Shown here: one piece after another, positions 46,071-53,094 of the stretch
How the letters are laid out: every line of letters starts with the position of its first letter
Position numbering within the stretch: the first letter of the stretch is position 1
Assembly: GCA_018524345.1 (NCBI GenBank)
Contig: JADQAZ010000001.1
Location: 496,001 to 560,000, forward strand
Direction of reading: 5' to 3'
Length of the DNA stretch: 64,000 nt
Origin: Harenicola maris
Lineage (GTDB): Bacteria > Pseudomonadota > Alphaproteobacteria > Rhodobacterales > Rhodobacteraceae
Translations under genes and position numbers: made by a program
The notes under the pieces: model-generated
Database searches by the model: none
What the model saw: only the letters and a program-made list of their open reading frames with translations
What the model was told of the DNA's origin: nothing

Positions 46071-47288
46071 GTGACTAAACCGCCTAGAGTTTCTCCTGTG
46101 GTGCAGAGCACCGGCCCCGGTTCCCTTTTGCAGCCTGTTGTGCCGGGCTCGGCGCAGGTCATTACGCCCGCGCCGATAACGCCTGTGCAGTCGCAGAGCG
46201 TCGCGCCTGTGCCGCCCACCAGCCTGTCGCCTAATGCGCCGACGGGGCCGGTGATTGCCATGGCGACCTGTTGCCCCGATGTGGCGAGCTTTGAGGGCTC
46301 CGCCGGGGCGCGGAGCAGCTATTTCGGTTATGATGACAAGACCAATCTGGTGGCCAATGTGGGGGCGGATGAATACTGGATTCCGCCGGGCGATCCCAAG
46401 ACCCTGCCGGCCAGCAAGGAGGAGCGCGACGGGGCGCGTTGGGTCTCTGTCGGGGTTGGGAAAGAGACGCAGCTTGAGATCAATTTCGACGGGTCCTTTA
46501 CCCTCAGTTGTCTGGCGAATTGCACCTATGAGGTGGACCCAGCCACCGTTGCCGAGGTGAGCAGCCCGCAGCCCACGGCCACGGGGGCGGTGTTCAAGAT
46601 CAAGGGCAAGGCGGCGGGGGAGGCGACGCTGAAGGTGATCTGCGACGGGCAGCTGCGCGGGTATTTTTATATCTGGTGTGCGGTGCCTGTTGTGATCCCC
46701 GTGGATGTGGCCTCGATCGTGACGCCGGTGTCGCGGTCGGTGGCCTATGTGGTTGCCGATCTGGAGGCCTATATCAACGAGGTGTTCCGCCAGTCGTTGA
46801 TTTCCGTCAAGCTCAAGGATGCGGGCGCGATTAATGTCACGCCGACGGCCACCACCTATATGAACGGGGCGGGGGCGGCGGATATCACCCATTTCACCGA
46901 GCTCGACCTTTTGGCGCAGGCGGGCGCGACGATGACGAGCAATTACCGCCTGTATTACTATGTCGCCAAGACGGCCCATAGCGGGGGCCTCGGGATTGTG
47001 TCGGGGGGGCTTGGGGCCTCTGGCCCCGGCTGGGCGTTTTTTGATTATGACCTGCAGGCTTCCTATAACACCATGGCCCATGAGTTCGGTCATCTGATCA
47101 ACCTGTCCCATCCGCTGCATGATTTCGACAAGGACGAGTTTCCCGCGTTTCAGCTTTCGAACCTGTCGGGGAATGTTCTGAATGACGATCCGTGGAACCT
47201 TATGGGGTATCAAGGGCCGGTGGCCTCGCGCGGGCCGAACCGCAAGCCGCTGCGCTATCGGCAGTGGAAGAAATGTAATCGGAGCTGA
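46071..47288 (+). CDS. Metzincin-type zinc protease with Ig-like domain; candidate toxin
   Basis: A 405-residue protein starting at GTG 46071 (an in-frame TAA lies right before it, so no longer form exists). Residues 1-65 are Pro/Ser/Val-rich without a signal peptide. A Cys-Cys pair lies near 67. Residues about 140-205 resemble a bacterial Ig-like fold, with four Cys. The catalytic end has HEFGHLINLSH, an HExxHxxxxxH motif (His337, Glu338, His341, His347), and a Met-turn candidate NLMGY (Met378), as in metzincins. The last 30 residues (RKPLRYRQWKKCNRS) recur as an orphan fragment at 48080-48178. A small gene follows after 2 nt. I infer a polymorphic toxin; an ordinary exported protease is the alternative. 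The family is not one I recognise. Confidence 0.7.
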   Translation: MTKPPRVSPVVQSTGPGSLLQPVVPGSAQVITPAPITPVQSQSVAPVPPTSLSPNAPTGPVIAMATCCPDVASFEGSAGARSSYFGYDDKTNLVANVGADEYWIPPGDPKTLPASKEERDGARWVSVGVGKETQLEINFDGSFTLSCLANCTYEVDPATVAEVSSPQPTATGAVFKIKGKAAGEATLKVICDGQLRGYFYIWCAVPVVIPVDVASIVTPVSRSVAYVVADLEAYINEVFRQSLISVKLKDAGAINVTPTATTYMNGAGAADITHFTELDLLAQAGATMTSNYRLYYYVAKTAHSGGLGIVSGGLGASGPGWAFFDYDLQASYNTMAHEFGHLINLSHPLHDFDKDEFPAFQLSNLSGNVLNDDPWNLMGYQGPVASRGPNRKPLRYRQWKKCNRS

Positions 47289-47290
47289 GC

Positions 47291-48001
47291 ATGTTGGAAT
47301 TTTATATTGCCCAGATGGAGCAATCTTGCGGGGCGGCGATTGTGCGGGACCTGCGCGAGATGCAGATCAATGCGGCGGAAAGCTGGTCCCTGATCTATGA
47401 TCTGGAGCCGCGTGTGCGGGCGGAACAGGGGCCCTGTTTGGGGGCGTTTGCGGGGTATTTGGCCTATAGTCTGGACGGGCGGACGCCGGTCGAGACGCAG
47501 CGGAGCTTTATGTCGGTGGCCATGGCCGTTCCGGTTGCGGAGCAAGGGGATCTACGCGAGGCGATGGGGCATGCCTGGGGGCAGATTGCCTATGAGCCTG
47601 CGCAGGCGCAGACGTATTTTCAGTTTGCCGGGGTTTACGGGCTTCAGGTGCCTGCGGAGCTTGCTTTGCGGCTTTCTGAGCAGCCGGTATTCGGGCATCG
47701 GGATGAGGCGTTTCACTATCATCGCTATCTGCTGATGTTGGGGGAGGTTCAGGGGGCGCGGGCGCTTGGGGGCGCTTTGGAGGCGGCCTCGGGCGATGTG
47801 GATGCCCTTGGCGCTTTGGTTTCCGGCGTGGCGAGCACGGGGATTTTGATGAAGAAGCTGGGGCGCGATACTTCTGATGCGGCGCGGCTTCTCGCGCCCT
47901 ACCGCGAGGATCGGCGGCGGATGACGGGCGTGAACGGGCCGGGCTCTGGCGGGGCGCCTGCGGATGTGGTGGGGCCGTTTTTGCGGATCATCGGCGGCTA
48001 G
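47291..48001 (+). CDS. Unknown protein; candidate immunity protein 1
   Basis: A 236-residue, probably all-helical soluble protein without a signal peptide, starting 2 nt after the metalloprotease stop, so the two are co-translated. It shares an ordered set of features with the gene at 48182: a YF segment, LALRL, an HYHRYL or YHLYL segment, Y-R-D-R and an NGPG block near the C-terminus. No known family. Co-transcription behind a protease and the second copy behind an orphan protease tip suggest an immunity role; this is inference. Its last codons (IIGG stop) lie within a 46-bp repeat. Confidence 0.65.
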   Translation: MLEFYIAQMEQSCGAAIVRDLREMQINAAESWSLIYDLEPRVRAEQGPCLGAFAGYLAYSLDGRTPVETQRSFMSVAMAVPVAEQGDLREAMGHAWGQIAYEPAQAQTYFQFAGVYGLQVPAELALRLSEQPVFGHRDEAFHYHRYLLMLGEVQGARALGGALEAASGDVDALGALVSGVASTGILMKKLGRDTSDAARLLAPYREDRRRMTGVNGPGSGGAPADVVGPFLRIIGG

Positions 48002-48032
48002 GCGGGGCGCAGATTTTTCGACGAAAAATCTT
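47987..48032. repeat. 46-bp direct repeat, left copy
   Basis: It starts in the last codons of the upstream gene (ATCATCGGCGGCTAG) and ends with the palindrome AGATTTTTCGACGAAAAATCT. It matches 48895-48940 at 44 of 46 positions; the copies are 908 bp apart and enclose the orphan protease tip and its small gene. Confidence 0.92.
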
Positions 48033-48079
48033 GAAGAGTGGCGGCGAGAGCGACCCGGCATGTGGCGCATGGGACTATC

Positions 48080-48178
48080 ATGGCAAGGGGTCCGCTGAAC
48101 CTTTTGGGGTATTGGCCCAGTAAACCAGATCGAAAACCACTGCGATATCGGCCGTGGAAAGCCTGCGCGAGGAGCTAG
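48080..48178 (+). pseudogene. Orphan C-terminal fragment of the metalloprotease
   Basis: A 32-codon in-frame stretch from ATG 48080 to TAG 48176-48178. Its peptide holds GPLNLLGYW and RKPLRYRPWKACARS, matching the Met-turn region and extreme C-terminus of the protease at 46071 (NLMGYQGP, RKPLRYRQWKKCNRS). In the 15 aligned codons of the final block, 12 residues are identical and 7 of those 12 codons differ by a silent change, so the fragment diverged as coding sequence and is not a fresh copy. The sequence further upstream shows no similarity to the protease. The gene at 48182 follows after 3 nt, the same layout as in the intact pair. Confidence 0.85.
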
Positions 48179-48181
48179 GGG

Positions 48182-48853
48182 ATGGATTTCGTTGAACTTG
48201 TGAATGCGACCTGTCCGCCGGGCATTGCCGCGCAGGTGCAGGGCTTTCGCGGCGGGGCGGCCGAGGGGGGCCGGTATTGGGACCTGACGCCAGAGCTTGG
48301 CGGGGTCTGTGGGTCCAATGTTCTGGGCCTTTTGGCCGAGCGGGTGGACGCGCGGAGCGATGGGGTGTTCTTGGCGGCCTATTTCGCGCAGGCGAGTGAC
48401 CATGTGGCGACCAATACGGCGCAGGTCCGCGAGCGGATTGCGCAGGCGGCGGCGCGGGTTGATATCGAGGCGCGGCCAGACCTGGCGCGGGGGTATTTCA
48501 CGGCGCTGCGACTGAACCGGATAGATATTCGCGAGGCCCTCGCCCTGCGGCCGATTGCGCCGATGCAGGGCGGGGAGTTTCGCCAGTTGGGGTGGCAGTA
48601 TCACCTATACCTGGCATCGCTGGACACCCCCGGGGCGCTTGCGGCGATGGCCTCGCATGTGGAGGGGATTGCCAGCGGGAATGATGTCACCAACTTGCTG
48701 CGCAGTCTTGTGGAGTTGCGGCGCCGGGATGTGCGGGCCCTGCTCGAGACCTATCGCGGCGATCAGCGCCATGCAGATGGGCCAAACGGGCCGGGGGCGA
48801 CGATTGCCCAAAGCGTGGCGATCTGGATCGACGCGGTGGATTGGCACCTGTGA
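48182..48853 (+). CDS. Unknown protein; candidate immunity protein 2 (paralogue)
   Basis: A 223-residue protein, diverged paralogue of the product at 47291: ARGYFTALRL / LALRPIAP / GWQYHLYLASL / YRGDQRHADGPNGPG align in order with the first protein. No signal peptide, probably helical. It starts 3 nt after an orphan protease tip. Its own stop lies upstream of a fossil of the first gene's 3' end within the right-hand 46-bp repeat. Function inferred as immunity to a related protease variant no longer encoded here in full. Confidence 0.62.
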   Translation: MDFVELVNATCPPGIAAQVQGFRGGAAEGGRYWDLTPELGGVCGSNVLGLLAERVDARSDGVFLAAYFAQASDHVATNTAQVRERIAQAAARVDIEARPDLARGYFTALRLNRIDIREALALRPIAPMQGGEFRQLGWQYHLYLASLDTPGALAAMASHVEGIASGNDVTNLLRSLVELRRRDVRALLETYRGDQRHADGPNGPGATIAQSVAIWIDAVDWHL

Positions 48854-48894
48854 TCTGCGGGTTTTGCCCGCCCCAAGGGCGGCGGCTTAAGCGC

Positions 48895-48940
48895 ATCATC
48901 GGCGGCGAGGCGGGGCGCAGATTTTTCGGCGAAAAATCTT
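48895..48940. repeat. 46-bp direct repeat, right copy
   Basis: The partner of 47987-48032. The TAG of the left copy (end of candidate immunity gene 1) is GAG here, so this is a non-coding fossil of that gene end, and the palindrome reads AGATTTTTCGGCGAAAAATCT. A strong hairpin terminator follows directly. Confidence 0.92.
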
Positions 48941-48965
48941 AAAGGGGGGCGGAGCCCCCCTTTTT
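48941..48965. terminator. Bidirectional hairpin terminator
   Basis: AAAGGGGGGC-gga-GCCCCCCTTTTT: a 7-bp GC stem extended by A/T pairs, with a T-run for the plus strand and a shorter TTT for the minus strand. It serves the accessory plus-strand genes and the converging ABC permease operon. Confidence 0.85.
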
Positions 48966-48989
48966 GCTGTCGTTTCGGCTGTCGAGGCT

Positions 48990-49940
48990 TTAGCGGCCCC
49001 TGATGCGCGGGTCGAGGGCGTCGCGCAGGCCGTCGCCCATGTAGTTCACCGCCAGCACTGTCATCGAGATGGCGATGCCGGGGAGCATGACGCGTTCGGG
49101 GTATTCGGTCATGCGCGGCACGGCGTCCGACAGGAGCTTGCCCCATGTGGGGAAGTCTGACGGGAAGCCGACGCCGAGGAAGCTGAGCGCGCTTTCGGTA
49201 ATGATGGCCGTGGCCAGCCCGAGGGTGGCCGAGACCATGATTGGCGAGAGCACATTGGGCAGCAGGTGCTGGGTGATGATCTTGTAGGGCGAGGTGCCGA
49301 CGGAGCGGGCGGCGAGGACGAATTCGCGTTCCTTGAGCGCCAGCACATCGCCGCGCACGATGCGCGCGGTTTGCATCCAGCTGGTCACGCCGATGATCGC
49401 CACGATCAGGATGAACATGCCGGTTTCCGGCGAGAAGACCGAGAGCAGCCTTTCGCGGAACAGGGTCACCGCCACCAGCAGCAGGGGCAGGATGGGCAGG
49501 GAGAGCACGAGGTCTGTAAAGCGCATCAGGATGCCGTCCAGCGCCTTGAAAAAGCCCGCCAGCACGCCGACCAGCGTGCCGATCAGCAGGGCGAGGACCA
49601 TGGCTGTCCAGCCCACGGCCATGGAGGCGCGGCCCCCCTGCATGAGCTGCGCCAGCAGGTCGCGGCCGAGGTTGTCGGTGCCCAGCGGGTGGTTCCAGCC
49701 GACTTTGGCGTCGCTGTCCCATAGGGCGGTGTAGATCGGGCGCATGTCCTTGGCGCGGATGTCGAGCTTGTCGAATTCCAGCGTCCAGATATAGGGGCCG
49801 ACCATCACGAAGAGGGTGATGAACAGCAAGAAGATCCCGCCGTAGAAGGCCCCTTTGTGGTGTTTGTACTGGCGCCAGACGTCTTTCCAGCGGCTTGGGC
49901 TGGCCGGAGCGGCGGCGGTGTTTGTGGCGGTATCAGTCAT
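48990..49940 (-). CDS. ABC transporter permease, OppC/DppC type
   Basis: A 316-residue inner-membrane permease. The N-terminal OppC_N region with one helix precedes the BPD_transp_1 domain with five more. HPLGTDNLGRD near residue 84 and the EAA-type loop (LKEREFVLAARSVGTSPYKIITQHLLPNVLSPI) are seen. It overlaps the companion permease by 8 nt. In most dpp/opp operons two ATPase genes follow; here the operon stops and a terminator and the opposing accessory locus follow. Confidence 0.92.
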   Translation of the reverse strand: MTDTATNTAAAPASPSRWKDVWRQYKHHKGAFYGGIFLLFITLFVMVGPYIWTLEFDKLDIRAKDMRPIYTALWDSDAKVGWNHPLGTDNLGRDLLAQLMQGGRASMAVGWTAMVLALLIGTLVGVLAGFFKALDGILMRFTDLVLSLPILPLLLVAVTLFRERLLSVFSPETGMFILIVAIIGVTSWMQTARIVRGDVLALKEREFVLAARSVGTSPYKIITQHLLPNVLSPIMVSATLGLATAIITESALSFLGVGFPSDFPTWGKLLSDAVPRMTEYPERVMLPGIAISMTVLAVNYMGDGLRDALDPRIRGR

Positions 49941-50955
49941 AGCGGATCCGTGGGTCTAGGATGCCGTAGAGGACATCGGCGATGAGGTTGAAGACGACGA
50001 TCAGGATGGCGAAGATGAAGGTCAGGGTCATCACCATGGGCAGGTCATTGGCAAAGAGGGCGGTGATCAGAAGCTGACCGATGCCGTTCACCTTGAAGAC
50101 CTGTTCGGTGATGATCGCGCCGCCAAAGATCGCGGGCACGCCAAGGGCGATGACCGTGACCACGGGGATCATCGAGTTGCGCAGCACATGGACCATGACC
50201 ACGATGCTTTCGGACAGGCCCTTGGCCCGCGCCGTGCGCACATAGTCCTGATTGAGGTTGTCGAGCATGGAGGCGCGCATATAGCGCGAGAGTTGCGCGG
50301 TGATTTGCAGGGCCAGCACCATGACCGGCAGGACCATCTGGCGAACCTGTTGGCCGAAGGAGGCCCAGCTGTCGACCACCAGTGTGGTGTCGTAGATGGA
50401 GGGGAACCAGAAGAAGCTTTCGCGCGGCATATTGACCGAGAAGATCACGATCACCAGCACGCCGGAGAAGAAGGGCGGGATCGAGAAGCCGACCATGGAC
50501 ACGAATGTGCCGGCCTGATCGAAGACGGAATATTGTTTGTAGGCCGAGTAGATCCCGATCGGCAGGGCGATCAGGATGCCGACGATATAAGCGGTGCCCA
50601 CGACCCAGAGGGTTTGGGGGATACGCTGCACGACGATGTCCATCACCGGCGAGCGGGTCTGCCAGGAGATCACGCGCAGCTTGCCCTCGGCAAGGCCGGT
50701 GCCGAAGAAATAGTCGATCATCACCTGCGGTTCGATCCAGAAGAATTGCACCAGCCATTTCCAGTATTGCACATGGATCGGCTGTCCGAGGCCGAGGGCC
50801 TCGCGCATTTTTTGTTTCACTTCGGGCGGGACGGTCAGGGGCACTTGGGCCATCGGATCGCCCGGCGCGAGTTGCAACAAAAGGAAGATAACGAGGCTGA
50901 TGAACAGCAGCGTCGGGATTGCCACAAGGAGGCGTCGGATCGTGTAGGTGAGCAT
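49933..50955 (-). CDS. ABC transporter permease, OppB/DppB type
   Basis: A 340-residue permease starting MLTYTIRRLLVAIPTLLF, the typical OppB N-terminal helix, with PGDP after it and an EAA loop (YVRTARAKGLSESIVVMVHVLRNSMIPVVT). About six membrane helices. It is separated from the substrate-binding gene by two tandem GC hairpins at 50992-51042. Confidence 0.92.
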   Translation of the reverse strand: MLTYTIRRLLVAIPTLLFISLVIFLLLQLAPGDPMAQVPLTVPPEVKQKMREALGLGQPIHVQYWKWLVQFFWIEPQVMIDYFFGTGLAEGKLRVISWQTRSPVMDIVVQRIPQTLWVVGTAYIVGILIALPIGIYSAYKQYSVFDQAGTFVSMVGFSIPPFFSGVLVIVIFSVNMPRESFFWFPSIYDTTLVVDSWASFGQQVRQMVLPVMVLALQITAQLSRYMRASMLDNLNQDYVRTARAKGLSESIVVMVHVLRNSMIPVVTVIALGVPAIFGGAIITEQVFKVNGIGQLLITALFANDLPMVMTLTFIFAILIVVFNLIADVLYGILDPRIRYD

Positions 50956-50991
50956 AGAGGCGGGCGCCTAACGGTGAGGGGGTTATGAAAA

Positions 50992-51042
50992 CGCCGGGCG
51001 GCGGACCGCCCGGCGGTGGCAATTGGCGGGCCGGAGCCCGCC
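50992..51042 (-). promoter_or_regulatory. Two tandem GC hairpins between binding-protein and permease genes
   Basis: CGCCGGGCGG/CCGCCCGGCG (10-bp stem) and GGCGGGC/GCCCGCC (7-bp stem), both with a CGGA loop. Such hairpins in ABC operons commonly stabilise the abundant binding-protein mRNA against 3' decay or reduce read-through; the effect here is inferred. Confidence 0.7.
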
Positions 51043-51049
51043 GCAGCCA

Positions 51050-52762
51050 TTACTTCATGCGATACCAGTCTGCGACATTCCACAGCTCGCTATCCCAGAC
51101 GTTGAGGGCAACGCCGCCGAGTGTGTTGGCATGTGCCGACAGACGACCACGGTGCACCAGCGGGATCATGCCGCCGTTCTCAACCATCATGTCGTTGAGT
51201 TTGCGGCCGATTTCCGCACGTTTCGCAGCGTCGGCTGTTTGGGCCAGTTCTGCGTGCAGGGCATCGTATTCTTCCATGCAGAAGCGGGAGATGTTTTCAC
51301 CCTGCCACTGTGTTGCAGGCGAAGGTGCCTTGTCGCAAAGACCGTTGGCCAGATAGGCCTGTGGGTCTGTGCCGTTGAAGGTGTTCGCATACATTTCCAG
51401 ATCGGCGTAGAATTTCTGGAATGTATCCGGGGAGCCGGGGTCGCCGCCGAAGAAGACGGAGGAGTCGACATTGCGCAGTTCGACTTCAAAGCCGATCTGC
51501 TCCAGCCAGTCTTTGATCAGCGCTTGGAAATCCTGACGCACAGCGTTGGTGGATGTCTGGTAGAGCACTTTCAAAGGCACGCCGTCTTTTTCGCGCACGC
51601 CGTCGCCGTCGGTGTCAACGACGCCAGCGTCGTCGAGCATTTTCTTGGCGCCTTCGATGTCCTGAACGGAGCAGTCAAAGGTGTCGGACGCGAATGCTGG
51701 CGGTGCAGGCACCCAGTTACAGCCGACTTTACCGGCCTTGCCGTAGCCAACCTCGACCAGAAGCGGACGGTCGATGGCCAGAGACATCGCCTTGTAGACC
51801 GCTGGGTCAGAGAGGAACGGGTGTGGGCGGATGACGGAGCGTTCGTCAGGGCCCAGATCAGGGGAGGGGTTGGTGTTGTTGAGCATGATACGCTCGACCA
51901 GCGGGCCGAAGCCTGCGACCGGAACGCCCTTGCCGCCCTCTTCCATTTTGGCAATCACATCGGGGGCGAGTTGCAGGTTCCAGGCGTAGTCGAATTCGCC
52001 AGTTTCCATCACAGCGCGGCCAGCAGCCGTTGCGTCGCCGCCGCCTTTGAAGTTGATCGTCGCGAAGGCGGGTTTGCCCTCGTGGCGGTAGTTTTCGTTG
52101 GCGGCCAGCTGGATCACGTCATTCGGTTTGAATTCTGTGACGGTGAAGCCGCCGGTGCCGATGGGGTTGAAGTTCTGCTCGGTGCAGTTCGGGGCCGCAG
52201 CGCCAAGGCAATCGGCGAATTGGGCCGCTTGCAGGATGGGGCTTTCGCCGCCGACGAAGGGACCGTAGGGGAAGGGGGTCTGACCCTCGAATGTGACCAC
52301 GACGGTCAGGTCATCGGGGGTTTCGACGGATTTCACGCCTTCGAATTTTGTCACCTGCGCGCAGCCGCCTTCGGGGTGCATGCAGTATTCGGCGGTGAAT
52401 TTCACGTCAGCCGAGGTAAAGGGGGTGCCGTCGGACCATTTGATGCCTTCGGTGATTTTCCATGTGATCTGTGTCAGATCCTCGGAGACGCCGCCATTGG
52501 CCACGGTTGGGATTTCGTCAACCAGCCATGGGATCAGCTCGCCTTCGGGGTTGTAGCGGGCGAGGGGTTCGATGACCATGGAAGCGGCCTCTACGTCCTT
52601 TGTCCCGCCGGACAGGAAGGGGTTCATGATGGATGGCGCTTGCCAATAGATGATGGAAACGTTGCCGTCACGGCCGCGCTCGCCCTCATGTCCATCAGCG
52701 TAAAGAGCAGGTGCGAATGTCGAAAAAGCGACAGCGCCCAGCAATGCTGATTTAAGGTTCAT
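51050..52762 (-). CDS. ABC transporter substrate-binding protein, family 5
   Basis: A 570-residue periplasmic binding protein of the SBP_bac_5 (peptide/nickel) family. A signal peptide covers residues 1-22 (ending ALYA). The family blocks WKITEGIKWSDGTPFTSADVKFT near 105-125, AYKAMSLAID-type VYKAMSLAIDRP and the closing WYRMK are seen. It is the first gene of the operon. The SD sequence AAGGAG lies within a candidate hairpin. The ligand is probably a peptide or another amphiphilic solute. Confidence 0.9.
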   Translation of the reverse strand: MNLKSALLGAVAFSTFAPALYADGHEGERGRDGNVSIIYWQAPSIMNPFLSGGTKDVEAASMVIEPLARYNPEGELIPWLVDEIPTVANGGVSEDLTQITWKITEGIKWSDGTPFTSADVKFTAEYCMHPEGGCAQVTKFEGVKSVETPDDLTVVVTFEGQTPFPYGPFVGGESPILQAAQFADCLGAAAPNCTEQNFNPIGTGGFTVTEFKPNDVIQLAANENYRHEGKPAFATINFKGGGDATAAGRAVMETGEFDYAWNLQLAPDVIAKMEEGGKGVPVAGFGPLVERIMLNNTNPSPDLGPDERSVIRPHPFLSDPAVYKAMSLAIDRPLLVEVGYGKAGKVGCNWVPAPPAFASDTFDCSVQDIEGAKKMLDDAGVVDTDGDGVREKDGVPLKVLYQTSTNAVRQDFQALIKDWLEQIGFEVELRNVDSSVFFGGDPGSPDTFQKFYADLEMYANTFNGTDPQAYLANGLCDKAPSPATQWQGENISRFCMEEYDALHAELAQTADAAKRAEIGRKLNDMMVENGGMIPLVHRGRLSAHANTLGGVALNVWDSELWNVADWYRMK

Positions 52763-53094
52763 TTCGTTCTCCTTGTTGAAAGTTTGAACAAGGGTAAGTC
52801 AGCGCAAAACGCCCGGGCCCATGGGCCGGTGGTATGTTTTGACCACATGATATTGCTGATAATTCACAACCATGTGTTGCGCCTATCCCCCTGTTTCTTC
52901 TTGTTTTTTGGGTTGGTTGAACAGATTATAGCCGCCCGGGCCAGCCCCATTGAAAGACGTTAGCACAAAATTTGTGCGCGTCTACGCCTTTCCGGAAAAC
53001 TCTTCTGCGGGGCGGGCTCTTGACCTTGGGTGCCGCAGGCTTCAGCATCTGTCACAGCAAATGACCGTTTTGCTATCATCAGGAAAATTCCCAC
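52763..53094. other. Divergent intergenic region, binding-protein gene to argE
   Basis: The 332-nt stretch has no credible gene. It contains the SD-covering hairpin near the binding-protein start, a GGCCCATGGGCC palindrome about 40 nt beyond it, an AT-rich section (52850-52930) fit for divergent promoters, and a 15-bp palindrome GCACAAA-a-TTTGTGC at 52963-52977, 118 nt before argE. Confidence 0.6.
52771..52793 (-). promoter_or_regulatory. Hairpin pairing with the Shine-Dalgarno of the binding-protein gene
   Basis: On the minus strand CCTTGTT pairs with AACAAGG across a 9-nt loop; the second arm overlaps AAGGAG, which lies 6 nt before the start codon. Forming the stem would hide part of the ribosome site. 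Confidence 0.5.

Noticed and set aside
48001..48182. A further gene between the two small unknown genes
   Set aside because: Only the 32-codon orphan tip is in frame. It has no ribosome site of its own, and upstream sequence shows no similarity to the protease.
51023..52750. 575-codon plus-strand open frame
   Set aside because: It is antisense to the substrate-binding protein gene, which has a signal peptide and family motifs.
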